Assembly (NCBI GenBank): GCA_018873245.2
Contig: JAEMBT020000007.1
Location: 8,501,129-8,565,128, forward strand
DNA: 64,000 bases
Reading direction: 5' to 3'
Source: Archegozetes longisetosus
Taxonomy: Eukaryota > Arthropoda > Arachnida > Sarcoptiformes > Trhypochthoniidae
The notes below the pieces were generated by a model, which saw nothing but the letters and a program-made list of their open reading frames with translations, ran no database searches and was not told the origin of the DNA. Position 1 is the first letter of the stretch, and the number at the start of each line of letters is the position of its first letter. This document shows, one piece after another, positions 1 through 30,100 of this stretch. Made by a program: the position numbers and the translations under genes.

Positions 1-2717
<2,717 letters not shown>

Positions 2718-3426
2718 AATTAATTCAAAACAGAAACGTAAACATTCAAATCAAATTTTAATTCAATTTTTATTACATTTCATACAACCAAATGACGCAA
2801 TGTTTATGTTCTCTTTTTGTTTATTAGATTGACGTAATTTACAGACTTTCAAAACTTAATTTTGAAATCAAGTTTACAGTTATTAAAGTTATAAAAGTTT
2901 TCATAAGTCCCTCAGTTTTATCAATTTAATCATTAACCATGATAACCATCAGTACTAATGAGAGCAAACCTTCTTATATAAATCTTATGAAAATACTGTT
3001 TGGCTATAGGCTTACAATTTAGTGAATATGTTTGCGATATCAAAAATTTCAATACCCTATAGTTAGATTTATGAACTTCTGATTTAAACTTATTAAAATT
3101 ATCAACAAAAGAAAGCAATCACAATCTTTTAGAATTTTTACGAATAAAATTATAACTAAATTGGTTCTTAGACAAGGAAATTCGAGATAATTAGAGTTTA
3201 AGTAAAGAATACGAGCTGTATTCGCATATAAGAATAGCTTCAACTTAGAGAATAATTGCAAAATGTCAGATACAGTAAAATCTGCCTAACTGACATGCAC
3301 TCAAGTGCTTTTAAAAGACAATATAAAAATAAAATAGAAAAACACAGCTTAATTGTTATTGATTTTTAAAAACAATTTAATCACACGTAAAAGTTAGACA
3401 GATCTTACTCTATATTAGCATCAAAT
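2718..3426. other. Intergenic, paraplegin 5' flank / NAE1 3' flank
   Basis: AT-rich and without a supportable gene. It holds the paraplegin promoter (not recognisable by motif) and a 142-bp TA-flanked MITE at 3271-3412. Short ORFs here have no protein-like composition. Confidence 0.6.
3271..3412. mobile_element. TA-flanked MITE family B (pogo/Tc1-like), copy 1
   Basis: Starts TACAGTAAAATCTGCCTAAC and ends with the degenerate inverse (GTTAGACAGATCTTACTCTA). Three related copies occur at 52514, 54735 and 57201. It ends 14 bp from the NAE1 stop codon, so it probably forms the start of that 3' UTR. Confidence 0.75.
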
Positions 3427-5467
3427 TTATAGCTTATATGTCTTAGAGACAGACGTCAAGCCATTATAAACGAATGTATTATTAATTGGGACGTACTGTC
3501 CCGTCACTATTTTGATCACTTCTTGTGCAGCACAACCACCAATAAATGCCGATATTGAGTGCAATTCACATCCACCGTAACGACAGCTTCAATAAATTGT
3601 TTTGAAAACAAGAACATATTGAAATTTGTTATAATCATTGAATTACGCTAACTTACATTTCATGGATCAAGTCGTCTTTCACTAATGTATTGCAGCCCAA
3701 TTCGTTTGTAACCTCTTTTAGATAGTTCTAAAAATTCAGTCATTTTTAAATCAAAGCTTGTCTCTAAATCTTACGAGTTTAAAAACTATTTTATAAGAAC
3801 AGAATTGGTCAAAACTTGATATATATATATATATCTGTTTCTAATGCTATATTAAAAGACTTATTCCTTTATTACAAAATAGTCTTCGAATTCATACGAA
3901 TTTGATGTAACCTTTCAAATGTATAAAATAAGTAGCATTGGAATACCTTAAGAATGGAGACATCACTCTCTACTTCATCGTTACACTGACCCGGAAAACG
4001 ATTGTGAAAAGAATAGAATTTGTCAACCAAACGCATCAGCAAATAGCATCGCAATTCGTCATGTTCTGTATCATCATCAGCGATCTGAATAGTGCTCACA
4101 ATTTTACGCAATCGATCGCCAGATAATTCAGAATCAATAGGAGTGGTGCGAACAACACGAAGACAATGAGAGTTCTTACAAAACAAATTAACTTCATTTT
4201 CAGTTACATTCAAGTTTCCAGCCTTGGGTATAGATTGCAATATATTGTAAACTGTTTCTGCGTCTTCTTTAGCCTTTGATCTATAGATTTTCTGCAATTG
4301 AATGTATTTGGCAGAATCAGATGTCATGTCAGGTATTGTTCCGCGTAATGGTAAACAATTATTTTGTGACACAAACTGTTTCAGAGCCTTGACTGATAAC
4401 CAAAACGTTGAATCATTTGATTGATTGCGACTAACTATCGGATCATTCAGTATTTGTTGAGTTTCTGATGGAATATAATTAGAAGAGATCAATACATTGT
4501 TCACCGCTTTAATTGCTTCCTCAAAATTTTCAAGATCTAATTCTTTCAATTCTTCGTCATCAGAGTTTCTGAGACTATTTCTCAACTCTTCCATCCCATC
4601 TCTAATCAAATTTTTCAATTCACTCTTTTCTTTGAAATTTTTCGGCAGATCGTTCGCGTTTTTATTCGAAGCTATTCTCCATTTCTCTAAGAATTTGAAC
4701 AAAACAACCAAATATGGAGTGTGAGATAACTCTTTTCTAGACATTTGGTCAAGTTTCTCATAAGAATCAAGATAATTCTTCAATTCATCGAATGGTTGAT
4801 CAAGTCTTAAATCCTCGAAAGTGTTGTCGGGATGCGATTCGACAATTGTATGCTCTCGAACTTGAAGCCGAATATAACCGACAAAACCGATCGTCTTACA
4901 AACTATTAGAGGTACATTTGTCTCCCATAAAACTTGACTCAATTTGGTTAATGACTTTTCATTATTAATTCCGGTCGCGATCACAAGTGAAAAATTAGTA
5001 AAAAGCTTTTGTTTGATTCAATTAATGATTCAAACGATTCCTCCAAATAGTCTCCTTTTTCACGTCGTCATTCATCTGATGCAATAGTTGTGCCGCTACT
5101 TTGGCTCTACTTTTGCCAATCGAGTCTTCTTGAAGGAAGAAGTTGTTTCCGATGTCTTCTTCGGTAATCAGGTTGTTGTCAATTATAGTGAAGGCCCGAA
5201 TCCCGGGCAAAACAAGACTTTTCAAGATTTCAGTTCCACATGAAGTCGCGTTTATTAGACATACGTGCGATGACTCCAATGCTTGTTGACCAGAATCGCC
5301 CCAAAGACTATTCAATGAGACATTAGTAATAATGCTAATTTGTAAATAATAACTAATAATTATATCAATCAATACCGCAATTGTCTGTCGTATCGTTTGC
5401 TTTTCTCACTTTCTGGTGATTTGGGACTTTTAGGCGATTGAACCGAGGTGTCGACCGTGTGAGTCAT
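3427..5467 (-). CDS. NAE1: NEDD8-activating enzyme E1 regulatory subunit (APP-BP1)
   Basis: Partner of UBA3 in the heterodimeric E1 that adenylates NEDD8 for cullin neddylation. Exons: 5467-5376, 5307-3947, 3727-3657, 3586-3427. The N-terminus [16 protein letters not shown] and the pseudo-adenylation fold ([19 protein letters not shown]) are typical. ESHPDN..EDLRLD, RGTIPDM and the C-terminal [11 protein letters not shown] are also family hallmarks. Length with frame restored is about 561 aa, against about 534 in human from memory. Two apparent single-base losses break the frame in exon 2: in the T run at 5056-5060 and the A run at 5000-5004. One added base at each site restores continuous homology ([12 protein letters not shown], then [14 protein letters not shown]). 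The rest of the gene is intact and well conserved, so assembly error is likelier than decay. Confidence 0.93.
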
Positions 5468-5848
5468 CTCTTTGTGATTATTAATAATGAAATAAAGAAT
5501 AATTAAATTGATTAAAAGCCGGCGAATGAGTCTTTTGAATAATATTGAAGTCGACTATTGAGCTAATATTAGTCTCATCTGACTTTTCTATTCGCTGTAC
5601 AAACGAGCGCTCAATTCAAATGAATACAAATATAATTGCAATCTGTCACTTAAATTCAAAACTTTAATTTTTAATTTATTTAACCACTCAATAAATTGAT
5701 TTATTTTTGAAATTGTGATTGATTGATATGAAAATAGTTTTAAGGCTTATTTGATTGACTCAATAAAAAAAAATAGAATTTTGATACATAAACCATTTGA
5801 CCCACGACATGATAGTAAACAAATTACAAATATAATACAAATTAGTAG
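5468..5848. other. Intergenic, NAE1 upstream / SDR downstream
   Basis: AT-rich, no gene seen. Contains the putative 3' UTR of the SDR gene on the minus strand and the promoter side of NAE1. Confidence 0.5.
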
Positions 5849-6829
5849 TTATGCATTCTTAGACAATTGTATCTCTAAATTAGACATTTGTGGTAGAGTC
5901 TTAATGAGTTCTTCGATACCATCATTCAAGCTTAGAGTTGATCTGAAGCCAAGTTTAGCAATCTTGGCATATGATACCACATAATCGCGTTTATCTTTAT
6001 CTTCTCCATCATTTGACATCTCGATCACACATTCGGGAACAGATTTAGTAATCCTGAGTGCAGCTTCGGCTTTAGTCATATTCATAGTCTCATCTCCAAC
6101 GTTGAAAATATTTCCGCTCATAATCTGATAGTTTTCCAAAGCAAATAAGAAGGCGTTTGCGGCATCTTTTACGTGGAGAAAAGTTCTTCTAAAGTTTGGC
6201 TCATAGAGTGAAAACTTTTTCTGAGTTAATGCCTTGTGTGTTAAGTCGTTAATGAGTAAATCCAAACGCATTCGTGAGGAGACACCGAAAAGAGTGGCGA
6301 GTCTTAGTATAACACCATTAGCGCTATGAATCATAGCTTCAGCTCTAGCTTTAGTTTTTCCGTAAAGAGTTAGCGGACATATATTTGTTTCTTCAGTACA
6401 GGTTTCTTCGATAGCGCCATAGCAAGAACCAGTTGACGCAAAGACTAGTTTCTGGTATGGATGCATAGCTTGAATGATGTTTTTAGTTCCCATTTCATTC
6501 ACTTCGACAGCTAAATGAGGATCGCTTTCACAGGCAGGGTATCCAACAATAGCTGCCAAATGTACAATAGCGTCAACATCTTTGATGGCAGAAGCGATCT
6601 GATCGAAAGTTCTGATATCTCCCTTTATAATCTTCAAATTCTGATTAGCTATGTATGGTAGGAGAGGCGAAACTCCAAAGTTAAACTTATCGAAAACAGT
6701 AACCTTGTATCCATTGCTTAGCAGTATTGGCACCAATGATGATCCGATGTAACCAGCTCCTCCGGTCACTAAGACATGCTCTAATGTCGAGTTCTTCGAT
6801 GAGTTTCCATTACTATATGTTGACGGCAT
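5849..6829 (-). CDS. NAD-dependent epimerase/dehydratase (extended SDR), intronless
   Basis: Extended short-chain dehydrogenase acting on a nucleotide sugar or similar substrate; the exact substrate is not readable. The 326-aa protein has the Rossmann motif TGGAGYIG (residues 22-29), an Asp at 47 after beta-2 favouring NAD over NADP, HLAAIVG at 90-96, the Thr/Ser region ASTGSCYG (131-138) and the catalytic pair Tyr156/Lys160 (YGKTK). [14 protein letters not shown] and NVGDE fit the C-terminal substrate lobe. ATG at 6829 gives the full fold, and no signal peptide is seen. It is a single exon between intron-bearing genes. The [18 protein letters not shown] pattern resembles bacterial members more than animal GALE, so horizontal origin is possible but unproven. 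Confidence 0.88.
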   Translation of the reverse strand: MPSTYSNGNSSKNSTLEHVLVTGGAGYIGSSLVPILLSNGYKVTVFDKFNFGVSPLLPYIANQNLKIIKGDIRTFDQIASAIKDVDAIVHLAAIVGYPACESDPHLAVEVNEMGTKNIIQAMHPYQKLVFASTGSCYGAIEETCTEETNICPLTLYGKTKARAEAMIHSANGVILRLATLFGVSSRMRLDLLINDLTHKALTQKKFSLYEPNFRRTFLHVKDAANAFLFALENYQIMSGNIFNVGDETMNMTKAEAALRITKSVPECVIEMSNDGEDKDKRDYVVSYAKIAKLGFRSTLSLNDGIEELIKTLPQMSNLEIQLSKNA

Positions 6830-8208
6830 CTTCCAAAAGATTCTAGGAATTGAGTTATCATTTTGAAAGTTTTCATCAGTTCGTTATGAATTCATAGTTT
6901 TAGAGATCGACTATTTTGGAGATTCACTATTTTTAGTGTTTGTTAAGTAGTTATTTGAATATTCCGTGAAAAGAAGCGGAAGATATAAATAAAAGCACAA
7001 GATTTTCATATTTAAACAGATTACCTGTTAGAGAATCTATTTTGGTTTCTAACTCTATTATGTATTAATGAGTATTCATGAACGCATTTTCGAACTAACT
7101 TTTCTTTTTCTACCAGATGACTTTACAATTTTAAAATCAAACCCAGTATTTTGATAAAAATCAAATCACGAGTCTTGAAAATACTCTGATTGCTATGTTC
7201 GACAAAACAAAACTTACCCCAAAAGCAATTATCGATGAAGTTATTGAAATTATTGAATAGAAAGTACGCTATTTATATCTAGCGGCAAGTGATTTTGTTG
7301 TTAACGCGAAGATGAGCTGAGCTAAAGAGAACTAATAAGAGCAGAAATGTATTCGCTACATACCGGTACGATAGAGATCAAAAAGCATTTCATCACAAGC
7401 AAAACTAAGAATTGCATGAAAACCGGTTTCTGGACTCTGGCGGAGTCTTGTGATTAGTGTTTGATGCCTATTGATTTATAAGTTTTCTAAAAATACCTCA
7501 CTCTAAAAGTGAGTAGAAGTAAAAGCGATACAATCATATCTGTAGTAAAAGTAAAATACAAGCAAATTGGTCAAACAAAATATTCGTTTAAGACAATATT
7601 TGATCCCATCATTAATTCAATTATTCAATAGATTTGGAATTGACTGAAATTAAACATTTTTGAAAGCTTTGACTTTGCGGCTGCACCTGTTTTAAAGTGT
7701 TCGTCAAAGGATTTACCTAGTCTAAGATTTTCGCAAATATTATAATCCTAGAAGTTTTAATTTCGCGAAGTGAAGCCAAAAGAGAAAAGCTAAAACAGGA
7801 AGAGAAGTAAGGAAAAGTAAGGTAATACATATAGTTAATAAAAAGCAACACTCGACAAACACTAGTTGTGATACAGTTGTGAAACAGAGCTAAAAAGTGG
7901 TCTACCTTGTGCACATTGGCCTTGTAATCAAGAGATTCCAGCTATTTTTATTCTTTTTTAAAGATTCAGCTATTGATAGCCAATACCTACCAATGGATGA
8001 ACCTTTGCCCCGAAGATATCCGACAACTTAAATCCTTTCAACTCAAACTACTGTCCTCACTTTCAATAGCATCAATTAAGGCTTGATACCATACTTCAAA
8101 GTAACTAAAATAGCAGTTTATTCAATTACTTAAATTTGAACTTTAAATTGAATTTACATATGATTAGAGTTTAAAAAAAGAAAACAAGATTTAATGCAGA
8201 TTAAAAAA
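6830..8208. other. Intergenic, no gene seen
   Basis: About 1.4 kb of AT-rich sequence between SDR and AHCY. The longest ORF (7717-7914, minus) is a hydrophobic, Leu/Phe/Ser-rich chance frame with no domain. No tRNA or repeat recognised. Confidence 0.5.
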
Positions 8209-10005
<1,797 letters not shown>

Positions 10006-10059
10006 TGCTAATGTCTGTTATATAATCTTACAATTACTTTAAATGTTCGAACGATTCAC

Positions 10060-10212
10060 TTTGGATCTCTGTTTTCACTTCAGATATTGTCAATACGACA
10101 GCTGATGGCAAGAGACCGCTTCAAAGCTTGAGTCGATTCTTTTATACGGATCTCACTGAGGGGTTGCTCAGAGACCAAGGCTCTTATCAGTAACTTCGGC
10201 GGCGACATCCAT
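10060..10212 (-). CDS. Possible short ORF upstream of AHCY, frame broken
   Basis: From ATG at 10212 the frame reads MDVAAEVTDKSLGL then a stop. In the +1 frame the same strand continues about 30 residues (SEQPLSEIRIKESTQALKR...) to a TGA near 10088. Base composition is less AT-rich than its surroundings and the second stretch looks like an amphipathic helix. It could be a small gene with one missing base, or an AHCY leader exon. I do not recognise a family. Confidence 0.3.
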
Positions 10213-10625
10213 TATTTAGTGTGAAAACTTGATAAAAACTTTTGAACTATCATTATCTCAGCTTTAGCAACAATTCTAAAGCTTAAGAGTTTTCAGTTTA
10301 TCTTAATATTCATATCTTAAGTGACGTCAGTTGAGTCTTTAAGACTAATGAACAGACATCGAATTAAGAAAAAACAAATCTTATAATTATGTGAAGTAAC
10401 TTTAATCAATGTTCAGTTTTATACAATGCATGTATTGTATAACAGATGGTTTGTTTGTTCGATCGTACTGATAAATTTTATTTGGAAAAATACAAGTATT
10501 ATGTGCTCAACAACTAACTCTATTCATGCTTAAAACCTAATTTATTGATATTAAAAATACTAAAAACTACTAAATATTTGCTCGTTTTATCACTCGATCA
10601 TTGTTGACTTCAAACCTTAACCAAA

Positions 10626-12714
10626 TTAAGTCTTACTGATAATATCGTAATAGCAGTCAAATAAATGAACGCATCGGTCGATATCTATATTGATTAGTTT
10701 GAGTCTCGAATGATTACTATTATCAGATCTCCAAACCTTCTCCAAATCAGAGCACAACTTAATCAATTTTTTGACTAAGTTTCGCAAAGTCTCCTGTTTG
10801 TAGAAAATTGATTGTTTCAATTGTGCGATGAATTTATTATGTTCTTGGAGAAGTTGGTCAAAATTATTGATTAGCAAAAGTATTGAGAGCCTCTTTGATA
10901 TGCGCATCGATCGCAAACATCAAGTGGTTGTGCAACTTATTCACACAATTCTGTAATTTAAATCTAGTCAAGTTTTCCAATCTATTCTTTACTCGCCTCG
11001 ACTTGAATTGCTCGCTAAACATCAACTGATCCAAAACCCATTTACTGTATTTGACTTTGAGTAACAATTGGAACACTTTGTTGAAGAGACCAATAATTTC
11101 GATGTTGAACATCATATTGAAGGGCCAATTGATGTCGCTGTAGATTAAGTTAACATTATTGAAGAATTCGATCGGTTCTGCTTTCAGTTTATCAAAACTA
11201 ATGAATGGCTTTATGTCAGGCATCGAATCAAAAGTTGGTTGATTTTCAAAAATGAATATGTTATCAATTTCTGAACAATTAATTGCGTGAATGTTTTGAA
11301 ATAATTCAATGCAATAAGTCTGGAGAACACCACTTGATCGCATCAAATAATAATCGCAAAAGTTGGAGAAATACTTCTTATATTCACTTATGATTAGATT
11401 TATTAAGTTTGAAGATATCGAAAAACAAATCTCATTCATGGCTTGAGTCAGGGCTTCGTTTAGTATTAGTTCAATTGGTTTCATAGTTTTTTTGGGCAAA
11501 CAGTATTCACGAAAATCGTTGCTATCAGTCAATTGAAAGCTAACGTTATTGTAGTTATAGTAAAACTGGTTATGTATTGCGTAAACATCAAAGTAATTGA
11601 GATAACTGTCATATTCAGTCTTTTCCAATGAACTAATTTCTAGTGACTTTGGGATTAGCTCAAAATTTGATTCAATATCAATATGACCGGCATTCAAATT
11701 CTCAAAACTATCGACCAAAACCTTTTGCTGATGACAAACGCTGTTTTGTTGTAACATATTATTCAAAATTGACAAAAATCGATTAAATAAATTTCTACTT
11801 TTGTTACTTTCACCTCGATGACTAAAGCTGTTAAGCCTTTGAGTCATTAAACGAGATTTGGCGGCAATCAGCAGAACATCTAAATGTTTAGCCAAAAACG
11901 AAGGAATTTCAGTCAAACCATTTCTCAATCGAATACAATTATTCCAAAAACTAATAGAATTGAAGTCTTCTTCATTGGATTGAGTGAATAAAAACTCGTG
12001 GTGGGGGTCGTGAATGACACCATCGGTCAAAAGCCTATCGAAATAATTGAGAGTTGGCATAACTGAATAGACAAATAGAGTGTAAACCATGTTTTTGATG
12101 CAAGTCTTCTGAAAATCGATTCTCTCATAAATGGCACTAAGAATCGCGAGGCTGAGCGAACAATTACTGGTTTGAGTGAAAGCTGTTTCACGGATTCGTT
12201 CAAATATCTGCCACAATATCTCTATTGTTAACAACAAATTATTGTTTTGATCGCTATCCAAATAATATTTAAAACTTATTAACGATATTATTTTCTCACT
12301 ATTCTCATTATCATTAACCAAATAATCACTAATAATATTCAATCGATTGATATAATTAGTCAATAGATGTCTTAAACAACTTCGATATGCGTTTAGAGTA
12401 TAGCAAAGAATGTTTTCTTCGTCTTCGCTCTCATTATGGATAGGATAACAGAAGTCAAACATCAATTTGATAGCAGTTCCATATTTACAGAAGTAGTTCA
12501 GATAATTAGTAAGAAGAGTTTCATTTAAATGGCTTCGGCAACTGATGCCTTCAATGACAACAAATCGTTGCTTGGATTCAATCCATTTGAAAGCCATTGA
12601 TTGTGAGCCACAAAGCAATCCAATTATACTCTTCATGATCTCAGTTTTGCTCAACTCCCGCGTTCGTCTTATCATTGATATCAGTTGACAATAATTCATG
12701 TTTTGTTCTGACAT
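10626..12714 (-). CDS. TUBGCP5: Gamma-tubulin complex component, GCP5-like
   Basis: Spc97/Spc98-family protein of the gamma-tubulin ring complex that nucleates microtubules. The start is ATG at 12714 (MSEQNMNYCQ); the longer upstream frame would need a TTG start. N-terminal GRIP1-like region: IIGLLCGSQSMAFKWIES; middle: MPTLNYFDRLLTDG and EIPSFLAKHLDVLL; C-terminal GRIP2: DINWPFNMMFNIEIIGLFNKV, then VNKLHNHLMF and FDQLLQEHNKFI. Residual pattern fits GCP5 better than GCP4 or GCP6. About 695 aa is short against about 1024 in human GCP5 (memory), so upstream exons may exist. A frame change near 10862-10880 separates NTFANQ from FDQLLQ; removing one base joins them and makes the total length divisible by three. 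Otherwise intronless. Confidence 0.85.
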
Positions 12715-13583
12715 TTTGGCTTTTACTTCTGTTATCCGTATTTTAAAGATCACTCCTGATGTCAATGTTTTGCATTACATTGATGAATCTTTGGCGGTTT
12801 TCTGTTTGTAAGTGAAGCTAATTGTCAGAGAAAAGGCGCAAATCAAATAATAGAGTAATACAATCATGGGATGAATGACAGAGATCAGTTATGCCTTTTC
12901 TCCAACGAAGCTTAGTTTGAACTTATTGTCTACAGATGGCGTGAGTGCGTGTTTCTTACTAGTTCATCATATAAATCGTTGCAACAGTAGATGTAGTCAC
13001 AGTTAATATAAAGGTTTGTCCAAGACTCGGTTGCCGAATCAGACCAGAATGACCTAAGTTCAGTTTTGTCATTTTTATTAAACGACTCTTTAAAAGCTTA
13101 TGCCATCAAAATATAAAGTATTTAACTATTGTTGAGTAAACTCCTATCCAAATATTGAGATTTACTCGACTTTAAAAACTATGAACATCACTCTGAATTG
13201 GGTGCAAGACTGATTAAATTAGACAAGTTAAAGAAATTAAGTTTGAATAGATTGGCGAATATATTATTTGGGTTTTCATTGTTCAATGCTGATAATGAAT
13301 GGATTGAAGTCAGTGCTGAAGTGACGCAAGTCATAATTGAGACATAAATGTTGAGATAGCAAAAAATAATTCAAACAATGGTTGATTTAATTACTTTTAT
13401 TAAGTTATAAACAGAACAATTAGAAACAAAATGGTAAGATTGAACTAAAAAGAGAAGTAATGGATAAATAAGTTATAAAACGGGTGCAATCGATGTATGC
13501 AATCATATATGAATTACATGACTGTTTTACAATTAATGCATAGCTATGAAAGCTGTGCAGAGATTATGATAAAAATCATATTC

Positions 13584-13655
13584 AGTTATATGATTAGCAT
13601 TAATGCTATCAAATAGAACTCAGGGTTAAGGATACTTTGATAGCATTAGTGTTAA
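13584..13655. repeat. Inverted repeat, about 20-bp arms
   Basis: TTAGCATTAATGCTATCAAA (about 13584-13604) pairs with CTTTGATAGCATTAGTGTTA (about 13635-13655) across a loop of about 30 nt. Located 0.35 kb downstream of the CMIP stop codon. Could be a small DNA-element remnant or a structured region. Confidence 0.6.
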
Positions 13656-13720
13656 GTATACAACATATTGAGGAAATCAGTTTTACATCAATGCTATAGA
13701 AACGCTGTTAATAATTAATC

Positions 13721-13790
13721 GAAGGCAAAGTACCTTCTGGTCAGTTGAAGGCAAAGTGTCTTCTGGTGAATAGAAGGCAAGTGCCTTCGG
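13721..13790. repeat. Three tandem hairpin units, period 26 bp
   Basis: Three copies of GAAGGCAAAGTnnCTTCTGG at 13721, 13747 and 13773. Each unit is itself a short palindrome (GAAGGCA...TGCCTTC), and unit differences partly compensate. The array lies in the CMIP 3' flank. Confidence 0.8.
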
Positions 13791-14007
13791 GTGAATTGAG
13801 ATGTGCAGTAAAGTGTTATTAATTATTAATGAGTGACTGATAATAAAAAATGAATTGATTAAACAATTACATAGAACGGGCAGTTAATTGCCCTACTTTA
13901 AAATCAGCACAAAGCATGTGTTGACAATAATTTGAAACAATAGTATAATAAAACAATAATCAAAAGATATTTGTTTAGACAAATTGCCCCTATGTCTAAT
14001 CGAATCG

Positions 14008-27108
<13,101 letters not shown>

Positions 27109-30100
27109 GCTTCTAATCGATCAAATCTAGTGTTTTGTATCACTTTTTGTATGAGTTTTAGCTGAAAACTGGCGCAACGCACGCATTCATTACAAATGAT
27201 AAGCTTTTATGTTGAATATTTTAAGTATATATTTATTAGTAATACAGTTATAATATGATAGTAAATATTATTTGCTATGCGACCACGAATATAATGTAGA
27301 AAATGATCACAACACAAGCGTATGTTTCAAATAGTTGTGTTCTCGACACTACTACGCGCTTTGAAATTTATTAGTTGTGTAACACTGTTACGGAATCAAT
27401 CGGAATCATAAAACTGATAGCAAACCGGATGCACAAATGCTTCACCTACTCAGCTGATAACTCATCAACTTCTCTTCATTTCTATAACTTCACTATAGCT
27501 TTCATTTTTGCCAAATTTTCACTCTTCAACACTAATGTCAAGCGCTCTAAAATAAGATCTTATAGACTATAACTACGCGAAGTTGCCATCATTGCAATGG
27601 CAAGACTATCGCTACACAAGCATTCGATGAGACTTAGCATTACTTGCGATCTAAACAGTACTAACGCAAGCGCATAACCTATCCATTCGTTTCTTCACGT
27701 ATTCACCAGATTCTCACGACTGCTAACGAATGAAAAGACGTACCACTTACAAAAACTTCTACAACTTTTCTCAATTACATCTGCTATGAAATAATGCTCA
27801 ATTGAACCGAACTTTAACCATAGTTTAGACTTTGACTGGTCGCATATTTAACGGCTGTTATGACAAGCTTTTGGAAATTATCCCATTTCTATGCTCTCGT
27901 GCGTAGCGGAAATAAAACTGTTTGTGATGCAATGTCTTTAAATTTATAATATATTTGTGTTTCAATGTAAACATAAACGTTCAGATTCGCGTAAGAACTC
28001 TATTTTTGACTCTACTTTTGCACTAACTCTACTACAGTCAACCATTGCGTATGCCCTGCAATCTTATTAATCATTTTAATTATTACGACACTCAAGTCAC
28101 TTTTCAATTATACATAATGACAAATATTAATTATATGCTATCGATTTCATTAGCATTCAGCTTAGAAAAAAATACCGTTTTTCATCATTTAGATATTGAG
28201 CAATAATATGGTTTCACACCTTATCTAAATTGAGCGTCTTATAACATAAAAAATACATTTGATAAATGCTAATATAAATGTTAAACAAACAAAAACTTGA
28301 GTTCTCCAGTGCTATATGGAGAATCGGAAATCAAGTGTTTTAGTGTTAAGAAAACCATAAACAATTATTTTTTCAATAATTGTCATGATTGAGCAAAATT
28401 GATGAGTACTAGAACTGATAATGACTCAAATTGATTGTCTAGTGATCTCGCGATCATACTAAACTAACAAAAATACTATAATTTGTACTTATTCAGAACC
28501 ATTCGAGGCTGAATTTAGTCAAAGTTTGAGTTAGCATAAAGTTAACTTTTAAAACCTAATTTATTATTCTATAATTTTTGCAAAAACCTTTATCATAAAT
28601 AACAATATTTGGTGTGAGAATAAAATTGAGCTTACTTTTAAAGTTTCTTTAAAGCTTGTTGTTTTGAGGTTAAAGTTGCAAAAAATTAGTTTCAAAACCC
28701 ATTGCAACCAAATACGAGACTAGTTTCAAAAATTCATTAAAGTAACTATTAGCGTGTGCAACGCATAAAATCTTCACCCGAGTCTATGGCAACGATGTCA
28801 TGACTAGTGAGGTAAATGTCATTTTATACTCAGATTAGACTCTGTGCTTTTCGGGTTTAACCCGATTAAACCTGATCAAACCTGACTAAGCCCTCCATAA
28901 GTAAAATTTTGAAATCGGGTTTAACCCTCAAAACCTCGGATCAAATATACGTATTACATGAAATTACTTAAACTTTAAGTTACGCATTGGAAGTCTACAC
29001 TATCAGTTTTGCGTTATGTAACTCGTTAACACGTGCTTTAAGTAAACATTTTAATTACTTTTTGCGCTCAAATATTCTATTATATTGTGAACCTAAGTAT
29101 GTACTCGATTTCGTATTTCAATAGGGATATAAAAGGGCATTTTAATTAGTACATGTCAATTTTTCAAATTTATCAACCCTAAATCGAAAATAGATTTTCG
29201 GGTTGAACCCGGTAAACTCTGAATTTAGTCAAATTTATTAAATCCGATTGAACCACCCCGATTGGCGTGAAAATGAAACCAGAAAAGTACAGGGCCTAAC
29301 TCGGATTAAAATCAGTAGTCCTTGGAATCAAAATAACTAACTGCTGATCAAAATAATAAACTAAATGCGAAATTTTAAGTCTTGTTCATTTTAAAGTTCT
29401 TTTCAATCTTGTTTTCATACTTGACTTTCAGGGCTTCATTCCTACTTTTTATTTGTTTGGAAGCCTTTTCTTGAGAACTTCTAACAAAACGATCCGGAAG
29501 TAGTTTTATTTAGGTTCAGTATGTTCACACAGACATAAGTTCGTTATCCTATATACTCGCAAATATTGCAGAAACATAAGTTATACAGATTTAATTTGAC
29601 AGTTCATCGAGAATTACTGTTTTTATCTAATATCAGAAAAATGATTTCAGTATACATTAAGTATTGCAAAGTATTATCAATTAATAAGAAATGGCCAGTT
29701 GCCTCACTTTGAACTTGAAATATCTTTTAATTATGATATCGATTTAGATAAGAGTCTATAAAAGAAAATTCTACCATTCATTTGGTTGATAGAAGCGGAA
29801 AAATATGGGAAAAGTAAATGGATATGAGTGGAAAATATTTATTTTCATGCCAATTAGTAAATAAGATGACTCTTCTCGATGAAAAAACTCACTTAATATG
29901 AAGTCCAACTTTCAACTAATTGTAACCAAAATCTATAGAAGAAAATTGTTCATAAATTTCAACAGATTAGTGAATATTTGTGTAGTTCTCTAAATGGAAC
30001 AAAAATCACATAAGTAGAATCAATGCTTAAAAATTCACTTAATTTATTGTGAGCTGTAAAAAATTGATTCTCAAAAAAATTGATCAGAATCTAACGGAAC

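Larger units (their letters stand above)
12715..14007. other. Intergenic with local inverted repeats
   Basis: No gene seen. Holds an inverted repeat at 13584-13655 and three tandem hairpins at 13721-13790 (both listed). Further 5' exons of the GCP5-like gene could hide near 12780-13000 but cannot be placed. Confidence 0.5.

Noticed and set aside
7280-7460. Possible tRNA or structured RNA
   Set aside because: Could not fold a cloverleaf or find box A/B-like signals; no support.
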